Shown in pieces: positions 1 to 11,756 of a stretch of DNA of 64,000 nt; positions within the stretch are counted from its first letter, which is position 1, and each line of letters begins with the position of its first letter. Source of the stretch: Cydia pomonella (taxonomy: Eukaryota; Arthropoda; Insecta; Lepidoptera; Tortricidae). Location of the stretch: the NCBI RefSeq assembly GCF_033807575.1, contig NC_084715.1, forward strand, positions 11,457,349 to 11,521,348, written 5' to 3'. Under the pieces are notes generated by a model, which searched no databases, had not been told where the DNA came from, and saw only the letters and a list, made by a program, of their open reading frames with translations. The translations under genes and the position numbers were made by a program.

Positions 1-64
1 GATCGCATTATATTGTAGGAATGTGAAGGTCATTATATTGACTATTGTACGAAGTTACCGACTA

Positions 65-217
65 GTCAGACCAAGATAAGTTGGCAGCGATTTTGTCAGC
101 CCAGACAGTGCAAGTGTTATTTTAAACGTCAAGCTTCTATGAAATTATAACGTTTACTTAACGCTTGCACAGGCTGGGCTATCAAAATCGCTGCCAACTT
201 ATCTTGGTCTGACTCTA
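65..217. repeat. MITE-like inverted repeat, family 1
   Basis: Two arms of about 55 bp face each other. The left arm holds GACCAAGATAAGTTGGCAGC and the right arm its reverse complement, ending CTTGGTCTGAC. The centre is a short AT-rich spacer. It ends just before the splice acceptor of the channel exon at 231. A diverged copy lies at 15138-15295. No coding capacity; likely a non-autonomous DNA transposon. Confidence 0.7.
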
Positions 218-230
218 TAATTACTTACAG

Positions 231-1929
231 ACGTTACATTTCAATAAGAACTATTGCCAATGACGAGGCTGCTCGCTTCATTTCTCCAGTAAAAAGGAAA
301 TGTCGGTACACAGACGAAAACTTCCTGGATGTCTATCGTCACTACTCCTACAGTGCTTGTACTGTTCAGTGCAGAAAAGACGCGCAGATCAGATTCTGTA
401 ATTGCACAAATTATTTCACGCCTAACGTCCCAGAGCATCTAAAGTGCGACGTCAATGGCATCATTTGTCTGAATAACTACATTAATGAACTGTCGGTAAG
501 TTTCTTTACATATTTCGTAGCTTTTTGTCACGCCTAAGTACAGGTCGGTATCAAAACAACTGTATCTCAAAATGACCTGCATGAGAACAGAATCGCAGCA
601 CTACCATAATCACAGAGCATATAGTAGCTTCAGATGCCCGAAGGGGAAACCGCCTAGAAATAGGAGCCCCGGGCTCCGTTTAGTTAAGTCGCGAAGGAAA
701 GGTTTCTCCTATTTCTGGGCGGTGATTCATTTAACCCTTTTTCAATGATTTGACATTTAATAATGCGGAAAGACCATGATTCATGCCAGGAATTGATTAA
801 GCTGCTAGCTTCTAGCCGCGGCTTTTCCGTTTTTCAATTCTACCCCCTCTCTACCTGTTTCTCCCCGCGCCTCACAGTATTTCCATATCATATTTCATCT
901 AAATCGTTTTAGTAGTTCAGTTTAGTTAAAGCGTTAAGATGTACCAGACAGATAGTAACTTTTGCATTCTTAATATTAGTTTAGTACCTATTCAGTCATA
1001 ACGTGCCCTGGGTTTCACGATATAAAAAAAAAAAACTAACTTAAAACACTATAAAGCTTTCTTACGATTTGCAACCATTGTACCAGTTCTACCTACTTAC
1101 AGTCGTTCAAATAATTGTTATGTAACATCTAGGTACTGAAAGCTAAATGGTCAAATCGTCCCGGCTTGTACTGCGACTGTCTACCGTCATGCACAGAGGC
1201 AGAGATATCGGTCGTCAAAGATTTCAAACTCGCCGCCCCAACGGAGTTAGCTGCCGTCCATATCGAGCTAGCTATACTACCAAGCGAGCGGTATAAGAGA
1301 AACGTTGTCAGAGGCATACTTGATCTTGTGGGTAAGTGTAGCTTGGATCACCAGAACTAAGTAGGTACAGTCACGTCTAAAAATATCGATACGAAAAAAG
1401 TGCCAAAAATATGTATACACTACCTTAATATATGGACAATAACGTCGTGTATACATACTTTTGGCATTTTTTTCGTATCGATATTCTCAGACGTGACCGT
1501 AGGTACAATATTTCAGACACACTATCGCTCGATTTGTTTTGTTCCTTTTTTCGTACCTGAATAAACTATTTGCCTGCCAAGATTTATGCTTCCTGTCAGA
1601 TGGAATCATACTTTTGAAATTTTGTTAGGACTAGGCGCCGAATTACACGGAAATATCTCATATTTGATTTTCGATTTTCAGTATCTACAGGTGGCACAGG
1701 CGGACTGTTTCTCGGCGCTAGCATCTTGAGTTTTGTGGAATTCGTCTACATACTATTGCTGCGTCCCTTTTGCGATATTTACAGCCAGAGGGGCGTCGAC
1801 CATTGGCATAGGAAGTTTGGTAACCGTCGGTTGGAAGACAACAAGTTTGTACCTAACAAGGAGTGGAGCTATCATGAAGATGTTGGAGCTGGCTTGAACC
1901 AAGTGAAACGCCGGGTTTTCAAAAGTTAG
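231..1929 (+). CDS. Pickpocket-like DEG/ENaC sodium channel, C-terminal exons (partial)
   Basis: Three exons can be joined in frame: 231-495, 1133-1331 and 1682-1929 (stop TAG), giving 236 visible residues; the 5' part lies outside the window. All junctions have GT/AG ends and the phases agree. The first two exons are rich in cysteines (for example YCDCLPSC), as in the extracellular domain of the family. The third contains GGLFLGASILSFVEF: the G-x-S selectivity filter (GAS) and start of the second membrane segment, followed by a basic cytoplasmic tail. The family forms amiloride-sensitive, trimeric cation channels in the plasma membrane, used in insects for chemo- or mechanosensation. Which pickpocket paralogue this is cannot be told from the C-terminus. 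Intron 1 holds a small palindrome and intron 2 a MITE. Confidence 0.9.
648..723. repeat. Short palindrome in channel intron
   Basis: AACCGCCTAGAAATAGGAG is followed about 40 bp later by its near reverse complement CTCCTATTTCTGGGCGGT, so the transcript could form a hairpin. It lies in the intron between exons 231-495 and 1133-1331. Probably a small MITE remnant. Confidence 0.5.
1368..1499. repeat. Tc1/mariner-type MITE, copy 1
   Basis: Arms starting CAGTCACGTCTAAAAATATC and ending GATATTCTCAGACGTGACCG are inverted repeats of about 45 bp. The element is bounded by TA on both sides (1366-1367 and 1500-1501), the target duplication expected of Tc1/mariner derivatives. It lies in the last intron of the channel gene. 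A second copy at 11625-11756 interrupts an EcKL pseudogene exon. Confidence 0.75.
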
Positions 1930-2090
1930 ATTTAATCAAGTTAACATCTGTAATTAAAATAGTGACATATTGATTCCTTACAGAAAATAATATATTATAT
2001 TTAATTATAATGCTCTATACTAATATATGTAATTATGTATGTTATGAAGTAATATATGTAGTAGTGATATGTCACTATTATGAGTTAATA

Positions 2091-4478
2091 TTAGTTTAGA
2101 ACAAAGTCTTCAATAAATTCTTCAAATATTTCCATGAGAATCTTCTTGTAACCCTCATCCTTTTGCATTATATTTTTGATATAAGGCGCTTTGTCTTGGT
2201 ACATTATTTTATGAAATTGTTCGGACTCTGCAAAAGCGTTTGTTGTCATATCATCATCCATCCAAAATATTTGCACTAAACAAGCGTGAGTTACAATACC
2301 CCATAGATTTTGTTCCTTCGCTGAAGCCATGAATTTTTGTCTGCTCATAATATTCAGGATATCAATATCATTACTCTCCAGTATAGCTTTCAGTTCATCG
2401 TAGTAGTAATATAAGAAAGTATGAAGACTATCTTTCCGGAAGCGAGGATCCAAATTGCAGTGAAGTAGTTGCATGACGTCGCCTGCAGGGGGCATATAGC
2501 GCGCTGCCACAAAATCCACAAATACGCAATCATCAGGTACAGCACTGTTATCCTCCAATCTCTTATAATGAAATAAAATATTATTATTCCACAAATCTCT
2601 ATGACATATAACGTTACGATGTTCTGAAGAGGGATCTGCTAAAGATAAAGCGGAGTTAAAAACGATATTCCAGCGGCTTTCGATGATTTTCATGTAATCT
2701 ACATTTAAACTATACTTTGAAAAGGCTTTTACGGCTTCTAAGGCAGCCGTTCTGCATTGAATTAACCAAGGATCAGATTCTATGTATCCACCTTTTCCTA
2801 AAGTTTCCTCATATTGTTGATTAATTGTATAAGGCCGCTGAAATTCTTTAGTTTTTGCTTCCTCAAAGACGATAGAGCTAGCATGGAATCTGGCCAGTGC
2901 TTGGAGTGCTTGTAAGGTATGCTGTTTATCAAACTTTTTATGTCTACTCCTCATCTCGTACTGAAGAGCTGATAAATCTTCAAAAACCACTGCGTCTTGC
3001 AGGCATGTCACAAACTGTGGACTCCATGGTTTCAAACCTGAAATTAAGATCGTTATCTCATGGGAAATAAAAACCTATGTCTGGTCATTTGCGCAGAAAT
3101 CATATATACACCCGAACATAATTTTAATGAGATTTTATGACGTAAGTATTTAAATGTTACTTTGCTACCATATTAATATGATGTAAAAATAATTTCACCT
3201 ACGGAATACATTTCTTTTTTGTTTGACTACCAGCTTTGGCTAACTTTCATATAGGTACTTTCGTTCTATACTAAATTGGAGTTGTTAGGGTCCGCCAAAT
3301 CGCCTTTTCATACAAACGTAGTCCTCATTTTCCTTTCTGGATATTAATATGATTGAAAATATTGTGTTACAATTCGTTGTAGATCAACTACAGCTATCTC
3401 TATCTATAAAAATCAAACGTCCCCTACGATTTTTTTATTATTATAAGAGTTAGAAACATTATAAAATTGTTAAAAACCTGTTTGGCACCTAGTTTTTAAA
3501 ATAATCAAAAAAGGTCTAACTTAAGGGCATAGCTATGGTTAATATACATCAAACTAAGACGTCCGTCCATAAGAGAGGTATGGGCATTGTGAATGTCATC
3601 TCGCTTTGTGTGGTAGGGCACAGCCAGTGGATGTCATTCCAGATCTAGAGCAGAGCCCAACTGGGGAAATACCTCCACCTTACAGAAAACAGCAGCCAAA
3701 TAACACTAGACCCTACTCATAGTGTTGTGTTCCTGCCGGTGAGTAAGGTTGCCAGAGCTCAACGAGGGGGGGCGGGTTTAGGGTCGGCAACGCGCATGTA
3801 ACTCCTCTGGAGTTGCAGGCGTACATAGGCTACGGAGACTGCTTACCATCAGGCGGGCCGTATGCTTGTTTGCCACCGACGTAGTATAAAAAAAAACTAT
3901 GTAAAAATATTTTCCATAATGTTTCCTACGTTTGTATGGAGAAGCGGCCGTCCCCTTTCCTCTTAACAAGCGTTATTTCGAAAATCATATTTTGGATGCG
4001 ATTTAAATTATAGTAGGCACTTAACAAAAAGCAATTATGTATGTAACCGAGGCATCTACTATTACGGATATGTAGCTACATAGTATAGATTATTGTTGAC
4101 GAGAGAGCAAAAGTATTTAAAAAATACATAATTATACATATTTATCTCACCTGGTACTGCTAGATTCCGTTTAATAATATTATAAAACATTGTTTCTTTT
4201 TCAAGGGCCTTAAAATCCTTCGCCATGTTCGCTTTAGCCTCGTTTGTCTTAGAAATTGCTTTAACGAAGAAACTCAACAATTTTCGCGTACCGTTTGAAG
4301 TTACAGATATTTGTAACTTCAAATAATCTGACACAAATCCAATTAGTTTGTCACTTGCGTAGTGCACGTCGTATTTTTCAATGACGGTACTTTCGCTTGC
4401 ATATCCATATTTGGTAACAATCGATTTGATATCCTCTTCTGTTATGTACTGCACTGAAACTGATTTATTATTCTCCAT
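2091..4478 (-). CDS. EcKL (CHK kinase-like) gene A, intact, two exons
   Basis: Exon 1 is 4478-4151 and exon 2 is 3037-2091, joined at a phase-1 GT/AG intron to give 424 residues, a normal length for the family. The start is the ATG at 4478; the upstream GTG is not needed. Exon 1 is the N-lobe with a conserved FFVKA strand (ATP-contacting lysine). Exon 2 carries CHRDLWNNNILF, equivalent to the Brenner motif H-x-D-x(4)-N, then VFVDF with the metal-binding Asp. Known EcKL enzymes phosphorylate ecdysteroids, and the family is implicated in detoxication by phosphorylation; the substrate here is unknown. Closest relative in the window is B (same intron site, same GDVMQLL motif). The 2,582-bp duplication starts inside its exon 1 but leaves this copy whole. 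Confidence 0.9.
3295..3968. repeat. Inverted-repeat element (family 2) in EcKL A intron
   Basis: The left end has CATACAAACGTAGTCCTCA and the right end CTACGTTTGTATGGAGAAGC followed by GGCCGTCCCCTTTCCTCTTA. A shorter copy without the nested insert lies at 23388-23738, and a fragment at 29480-29600 is inside the intron of EcKL D. A SINE-like sequence is nested at 3595-3893. Confidence 0.6.
3595..3893 (+). repeat. SINE/LINE-tail-like repeat nested in family 2 element
   Basis: Contains GGGTCGGCAACGCGCATGTA, then CAGGCGGGCCGTATGCTTGT and GTTTGCCACCGACGTAGTAT running into an A-rich tail. The last ~150 bp recur at 46893-47036 in a WDR12 intron. The A-rich 3' end suggests retroposition. Class not resolved by reading alone. 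Confidence 0.6.
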
Positions 4479-6117
4479 TGTAACCACTTAGTATAAATTT
4501 TGCTTACACGGTTATTTTGGTCTCAAACCTTATTGTATTGAATATGAAATACTAAGACACTGATAGTTTTACGCTTATCATAAGTAAGTAATTAATAAAG
4601 AGCAAATACTAACTCACATCACATGTAACTGATAAGCAAAGAAAAGTAAAGAAGATAAGTTCCAGTAATCGTATAGTCTTAGTCTTCGAATAGGCCAAAA
4701 TGAATGATTTAATATTATACAGTATGGCATTTAGTTTTATAGCTGGTATTGAGATAGTTGTTACAATTCTAACAATGCAGTAGGCTGTCTAAGCATTGCG
4801 ATAGACATAGATCTACAATATAATATAAAAGATGATTTTGCCATAGATCAAAAGCACGACGAAACCCGTAATGGCGTTATTGGAAGAATTGAATTCGGAA
4901 TTAACATGCGATTGCGTATATAATTATAATTGAAGAGAAAAACAACCACCTATGCAACATTTCCATTATGTGTTTTGAATTTCATTTATGCTATATTTCC
5001 TGGATGCAACTTTGTATTTCTCATGCTCTGAAAGTGGGTTGCTGTTTTAAAAAGTGAGCAAAAAATTATATGTTTCTGCTCTAGAGCACTATATTTTCTA
5101 AATATGTTTTTTTTTCTTTTTTTCACAGTAAGTAATTATATTTTTGGTTTTAAATAGAATTGTTGAACAATTTCATTGGTGTATAAAAAATAACGATATT
5201 TTTACCTAAATTGTTAATGCACACTCATGAAATACTGTTTTTTTTAAATGCACATACCTTGACAAAAATGGGTGCCTTTAATCCCTTGGTTAATAATCTA
5301 CTACCTATACCTCGCTAACGTTTGGTATAGCTACAGCGAGCCCCAAAATTGCATGCACAGAAGTATTATGAATTAATGGATTTCACTGCATTCATGAAGT
5401 GGCCATGCAGATTTTCAGGTGCGAGTACAATCAAAGGGGTCACTAGGATGCTACAGGAACCCAATAGGGTCACGTTTTTGCTTCATTTTTCACACTCATC
5501 ACATGCTCATTTATCTACCTACGCGATGGCCTCCTCTTTTAACACTTCAGTTATCTTTCAATGGTAGCGCTATATTAAATCTTATGAGTTTATGATGATA
5601 CACAATACATTTTTATATTAAAATGTACAAAGTGTGAAAACTAAACACTGAATAACTAACTACACACTGAAAAGTGAATAAATATTCATATGAGAGAATC
5701 TACAATCCTGTAGGACTGGACATATACCGCACTTCAAGCATAAAAAAAAAGATGATTGCATAGCCGGAAGTTTATCGTAGGTATCTAACAAGGCAAAGGA
5801 CTTACCTGTGCATTGGAGCATTTTGTTGTAGGTAATAAATAAATAAATTGCTGTACGTTTTTCTTTGTGAAAGTGAAATGTTCTTCCTTTTTTATTTCCA
5901 TTATCTTTGTATGTTTTCCTCTTAATTTTATCTCTTAATCCCTCTTAGAATTGCATTTAGAAGAGTATGCTAAGGAGTATGTAATTAAAACGAAATGAAA
6001 TGTCTACATATCTATTATAATTGTTTAATGGTGGCACGCGATACAGTACAAATTATAGATTTAAAAAAATTCTCTCGGGAGAGACCGAGAGTGTATAATT
6101 ATCACTAATTGCACACA
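4479..6117. other. Spacer between EcKL A start and chimera 3' end
   Basis: AT-rich spacer repeated identically at 7061-8699. It should hold the promoter of A just right of 4478 (and its duplicate right of 7060). The only recognisable content is a dispersed repeat at 5015-5330. A 72-codon open frame at 5349-5567 (copy at 7931-8149) has no recognisable motif and is not called. Confidence 0.5.
5015..5330 (+). repeat. Dispersed repeat, family 3 (copy 1; copy 2 at 7597-7912)
   Basis: Shares TTTCTCATGCTCTGAAAGT, a long T-tract with TTTTGGTTTTAA, and GTGCCTTTAATCCCTTGGTT with a diverged copy at 13728-14165. The copy at 7597-7912 exists only because of the tandem duplication. All three sit next to EcKL loci in the same + orientation although the neighbouring genes differ in strand, so it is likely a mobile repeat and not gene flank. 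Confidence 0.55.
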
Positions 6118-7060
6118 TTAATTTAAAATGTAATTTTCAATAATCTCTTCAAATACTTCCATGGCATTTTTCTTGTAAATACTGTCGCTTTGTACCGTAT
6201 CCTTAATGAAAGTAGTTTTGTCGTTCAGCATAACAGTTTCAAATTGCTCAGAGTCTCTGGATATATTTGTCATCATATCGTCATTCAACCAAAATGTTTG
6301 ACCCAAACAAGCATGTGTTACGAGACCCCATAGATTTTGTTCTTTTGCCGACGTTATAAATTTATCTCGTGTAATAGTTTCTTTAATATCGACATTATAA
6401 TTTCCCAGGGATACTTTAAGTTGGTTGTAGTAAAAATTTAAGAAGGAATTAAGGTTGGTTTTTCGGAAGCCAGGACTCAAGTTGCAATGTAGCAGTTGCA
6501 TGACGTCTCCTGCGGGAGGCATATACCGTATCTCAGCGAAGTCCACAAACACGCAGTCATCAGGGTCAGTAGTGTTGGCGTCTAGTTTCTTGTAATGAAA
6601 TAAAATATTATTATTCCATAAATCTCTGTGGCATATGACGTTACGATGTTCTTTCGAAGCATCAGCTAGAGATAAAGCGGAATTGAAAACGGTATTCCAT
6701 CGGTTTTCAATGATTTCCATGTGTTTTGTATTTAGTGTGTATTTTGAGAAGGCTTTTATGGCTTCTAACGCTCCGATTCTGCATTGAACAAACCACGGAT
6801 TAGATTCATCGAATCCGCCTTTCCCTAAAATATCTTTATACTGTTCATTCACTTTGTAAGGCCGTTGTAAGTATTTGGTCTTTGTTTCTTCAAAGATGAT
6901 AGTGCAAGCGTGGCACAAATCCAATTAGTTTGTCACTTGCGTAGTGCACGTCGTATTTTTCAATGACGGTACTTTCGCTTGCATATCCATATTTGGTAAC
7001 AATCGATTTGATATCCTCTTCTGTTATGTACTGCACTGAAACTGATTTATTATTCTCCAT
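6118..7060 (-). pseudogene. Chimeric EcKL A/B duplicate, frameshifted at the junction
   Basis: The duplication joined the first 49 codons of A exon 1 (7060-6914) directly to the C-terminal part of B exon 2 (6913-6118). A's frame ends on codon GTG at the junction and enters B one base out of phase; it then meets TGA after seven foreign codons. The B part is open for 260+ codons and keeps CHRDLWNNNILF and VFVDF but has no N-lobe, no start of its own and no intron acceptor upstream. It has a full copy of A's upstream region, so a short A-like fragment of about 56 residues might be transcribed. Not expected to make a working kinase. Confidence 0.88.
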
Positions 7061-8699
7061 TGTAACCACTTAGTATAAATTTTGCTTACACGGTTATTTT
7101 GGTCTCAAACCTTATTGTATTGAATATGAAATACTAAGACACTGATAGTTTTACGCTTATCATAAGTAAGTAATTAATAAAGAGCAAATACTAACTCACA
7201 TCACATGTAACTGATAAGCAAAGAAAAGTAAAGAAGATAAGTTCCAGTAATCGTATAGTCTTAGTCTTCGAATAGGCCAAAATGAATGATTTAATATTAT
7301 ACAGTATGGCATTTAGTTTTATAGCTGGTATTGAGATAGTTGTTACAATTCTAACAATGCAGTAGGCTGTCTAAGCATTGCGATAGACATAGATCTACAA
7401 TATAATATAAAAGATGATTTTGCCATAGATCAAAAGCACGACGAAACCCGTAATGGCGTTATTGGAAGAATTGAATTCGGAATTAACATGCGATTGCGTA
7501 TATAATTATAATTGAAGAGAAAAACAACCACCTATGCAACATTTCCATTATGTGTTTTGAATTTCATTTATGCTATATTTCCTGGATGCAACTTTGTATT
7601 TCTCATGCTCTGAAAGTGGGTTGCTGTTTTAAAAAGTGAGCAAAAAATTATATGTTTCTGCTCTAGAGCACTATATTTTCTAAATATGTTTTTTTTTCTT
7701 TTTTTCACAGTAAGTAATTATATTTTTGGTTTTAAATAGAATTGTTGAACAATTTCATTGGTGTATAAAAAATAACGATATTTTTACCTAAATTGTTAAT
7801 GCACACTCATGAAATACTGTTTTTTTTAAATGCACATACCTTGACAAAAATGGGTGCCTTTAATCCCTTGGTTAATAATCTACTACCTATACCTCGCTAA
7901 CGTTTGGTATAGCTACAGCGAGCCCCAAAATTGCATGCACAGAAGTATTATGAATTAATGGATTTCACTGCATTCATGAAGTGGCCATGCAGATTTTCAG
8001 GTGCGAGTACAATCAAAGGGGTCACTAGGATGCTACAGGAACCCAATAGGGTCACGTTTTTGCTTCATTTTTCACACTCATCACATGCTCATTTATCTAC
8101 CTACGCGATGGCCTCCTCTTTTAACACTTCAGTTATCTTTCAATGGTAGCGCTATATTAAATCTTATGAGTTTATGATGATACACAATACATTTTTATAT
8201 TAAAATGTACAAAGTGTGAAAACTAAACACTGAATAACTAACTACACACTGAAAAGTGAATAAATATTCATATGAGAGAATCTACAATCCTGTAGGACTG
8301 GACATATACCGCACTTCAAGCATAAAAAAAAAGATGATTGCATAGCCGGAAGTTTATCGTAGGTATCTAACAAGGCAAAGGACTTACCTGTGCATTGGAG
8401 CATTTTGTTGTAGGTAATAAATAAATAAATTGCTGTACGTTTTTCTTTGTGAAAGTGAAATGTTCTTCCTTTTTTATTTCCATTATCTTTGTATGTTTTC
8501 CTCTTAATTTTATCTCTTAATCCCTCTTAGAATTGCATTTAGAAGAGTATGCTAAGGAGTATGTAATTAAAACGAAATGAAATGTCTACATATCTATTAT
8601 AATTGTTTAATGGTGGCACGCGATACAGTACAAATTATAGATTTAAAAAAATTCTCTCGGGAGAGACCGAGAGTGTATAATTATCACTAATTGCACACA

Positions 8700-10181
8700 T
8701 TAATTTAAAATGTAATTTTCAATAATCTCTTCAAATACTTCCATGGCATTTTTCTTGTAAATACTGTCGCTTTGTACCGTATCCTTAATGAAAGTAGTTT
8801 TGTCGTTCAGCATAACAGTTTCAAATTGCTCAGAGTCTCTGGATATATTTGTCATCATATCGTCATTCAACCAAAATGTTTGACCCAAACAAGCATGTGT
8901 TACGAGACCCCATAGATTTTGTTCTTTTGCCGACGTTATAAATTTATCTCGTGTAATAGTTTCTTTAATATCGACATTATAATTTCCCAGGGATACTTTA
9001 AGTTGGTTGTAGTAAAAATTTAAGAAGGAATTAAGGTTGGTTTTTCGGAAGCCAGGACTCAAGTTGCAATGTAGCAGTTGCATGACGTCTCCTGCGGGAG
9101 GCATATACCGTATCTCAGCGAAGTCCACAAACACGCAGTCATCAGGGTCAGTAGTGTTGGCGTCTAGTTTCTTGTAATGAAATAAAATATTATTATTCCA
9201 TAAATCTCTGTGGCATATGACGTTACGATGTTCTTTCGAAGCATCAGCTAGAGATAAAGCGGAATTGAAAACGGTATTCCATCGGTTTTCAATGATTTCC
9301 ATGTGTTTTGTATTTAGTGTGTATTTTGAGAAGGCTTTTATGGCTTCTAACGCTCCGATTCTGCATTGAACAAACCACGGATTAGATTCATCGAATCCGC
9401 CTTTCCCTAAAATATCTTTATACTGTTCATTCACTTTGTAAGGCCGTTGTAAGTATTTGGTCTTTGTTTCTTCAAAGATGATAGTGCAAGCGTGGAATCT
9501 GGCCAGAGTACGAAGCGCTTGTAAGACGTGTTGCTCGTCAAATTTTTTATGTCTATTTCTCATCACATATTGTAGAGATGATAAATCTTTAAATACCATG
9601 ACGTCTTGAAGGTATGTTACAAATAGTGCACTCCAAGGTTTCAAACCTAAAAAGAAAACATATTATTAGTATTACAATTTTCTATTGGACATAAAATAAT
9701 ACACCTATAATAAAACCCTTAATGCTCTCTACTTTCTACCCTACGTGAGATTTCGTGAATTGTGCCTCCCTTCCTAAACGCCTAACGTTAATAATTGATG
9801 CCCCTAAGTAGTAAGCTAGTACAAAATATTAAGTATCTATATCGTACCTGGTATATCTATATTCCTTTTGATAACTTCATAAAACATTAGTTCCTTTTCG
9901 AAGGCTCCCATCTGCTTAGCCATTTTTGTTTTAGCAGCATTTGTTTTAGAAACAACCTTAACGAAAAAACACAAATACTTTTGTGCATCATATGTAGTTA
10001 CACGTACGTTTAATTTAAAATACTCTGCTCCAAATCCGATCATTTTATCACTGATGGGGTGCATAGTGTAAGCTTCTATGGTAGTAGCATCGGTTGCATA
10101 TCCACACTTGGTAACTATAATTTTGACATCTTCGTCAGTTATATATTGTTTTTCATTTATTGCTTTTGTTCGAATGTCCAT
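8700..10181 (-). CDS. EcKL (CHK kinase-like) gene B, intact, two exons
   Basis: Exon 1 is 10181-9848 and exon 2 is 9646-8700, giving 426 residues with the same phase-1 intron as gene A. The ATG at 10181 is the best start; an open stretch runs further up without another ATG. Landmarks: FFVKV in the N-lobe, RFHACTIIFEE at the hinge, CHRDLWNNNILFHYK, VFVDF and YMPPAGDVMQLLHCN. A and B lack the Gln that follows the metal-binding Asp in C and D (VDFQ), so the cluster holds two sub-lineages. Its 3' half is the source of the chimera on the left. Family role as for A: small-molecule phosphorylation, possibly ecdysteroids or plant compounds; substrate not readable. Confidence 0.9.
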
Positions 10182-11499
10182 TTTTATGCTTATAATTTGT
10201 TCATAAACCTTTGTTTTATGTTTACCCAATCTTGAGCGGGTACCAAAACTCAATATTAAACACTCACGGGACTATATTACGGTAGACCGTGTCATATACT
10301 GTGCTCAAACGTTACTTTACATTGTTAAAAATACATAAACTAATGATATTTTTATGTTACTCGTAATTAAACTACTTTACTAGGTATTTACCTAGACAAA
10401 AGTGTGTCAAGTCGTATTTGCTGAGAAACATTGATATTATTCTTAATGATCCTTTATGGAAAATGCTAGATTAGAGTTGTTTATTTTCTTGCAGTGTGAA
10501 ACTGTAATTTTTCAATAACATAACATCTACCAAGTCGCATTTATAACCATTAGTACAAAGTTATACAATTTAGTAAAAAGGAGATTATAGAAATGTGTCG
10601 AATTATTTTACCTTATTTTAAATTAATTCTGCTAAACATTGAATAAATAGTTGACGATCATAATATAAATTCATATAGATTAGCTTACAATAATTTACAA
10701 TATAATTTAATATTATGAAATAAATAAATCGAAATCTTATGTACAGCGTGAAACTGTGGTTTTTAAATCATCTAGCAACTACCGCATCCCATAACCATTT
10801 GCATTACATTGTACCAATGACAAACTACACTTATACATATTTGTTTCGTGCTCGTTACACATATCTACATATTCCATAAATATTTGTATGTCAATAGTCA
10901 GTATGAACATTTTAGAATGATAAACAAACCAAACCCAACGCAATAAAATTTTAATTTAAGAATCACGTTTCCCGACAAATTTAGGTCAGTCTTATCGAGA
11001 TGTGAGCGGTCATATCGAGGTGTGAGCGGTCAAATCCGATAAATTGAGTAACTGGGGTTATGAAATTAAATAAATTGTAAAATACCGCTTAGTCCTCGAT
11101 ATACTCCATAACATACTAAAAGCTAATGTGATTATTATGGAAACGGACTAATCTTCTGGTTCCGGTTCTGTGGTACTTCTCGAGAAGCGCTGAGTGAGAA
11201 TTTTAATTCAACACATCAAAATATATTTAATACTACTCCGGTTCGCGCTTAGCAATGTGCCATATGTAGATAAATAGTAATTAGTATAATTACGAATGAC
11301 ATAAAAATATCATTAGTAAACCAATGTAAACAAACGTTTGAATACAGTAGTTGACACGAATCACCTCGATAAAGTCCAGAGAGTGTTTCATGTTGAGTTC
11401 ACATAAGTTTGGGTAAAAATAAAATACAATTCTATAAACAAGTCACATAACAATGGATAATAGAGACAAAGCAAGGAGTCAAATACAATATATATAATA
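10182..11499. other. Intergenic spacer between EcKL B and pseudogene P
   Basis: AT-rich DNA with no supportable gene. It should include B's promoter (immediately right of 10181). The one visible structure is a two-fold repeat of about 21 bp at 10999-11035 built on TCGAGRTGTGAGCGGTCA. Confidence 0.5.
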
Positions 11500-11624
11500 C
11501 GAGGATATCAAAATGATAGTTACCAAGCGTGGATATGCAATCGATGCCACTGTCATAGGAAATGACACATTGTACTAAGTCAGTGATAAAATGTTTGAAT
11601 TTGGAGCAGAGTATTTTAATAGTA

Positions 11625-11756
11625 CGGTCACGTCTGAAAATATCGATACGAAAAAGTGCCAAAAATATGTACATACGACTTTACTGCCCATATATTAAGG
11701 TAGTGTATACATATTTTGGCACATTTTTCGTACCGATATTTTCAGACGTGACTACG
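11625..11756. repeat. Tc1/mariner-type MITE, copy 2, inside pseudogene exon 1
   Basis: Same family as 1368-1499: arms CGGTCACGTCTGAAAATATC and GATATTTTCAGACGTGACTA. It follows a TA and ends near GTA. It splits the EcKL exon remnant between GAGCAGAGTATTTTAA and TAACTACAAATAATTAAC, which are adjacent in the parent gene B. Confidence 0.8.

Larger units (their letters stand above)
4332..9495. repeat. Direct tandem duplication, 2 x 2,582 bp
   Basis: Bases 4332-6913 and 6914-9495 appear identical in every stretch compared (offset 2,582). Each unit runs from the middle of EcKL A exon 1 to the middle of EcKL B exon 2. The breakpoint at 6913/6914 joins GCAAGCGTGG (B exon 2) to CACAAATCC (A exon 1) with no evident microhomology. 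Identity this high means either a very recent duplication or an assembly duplication. Confidence 0.93.

Noticed and set aside
5349..5567. 72-codon frame, identical again at 7931-8149
   Set aside because: The repeat is due to the tandem duplication, not selection; no motif and no splice context.
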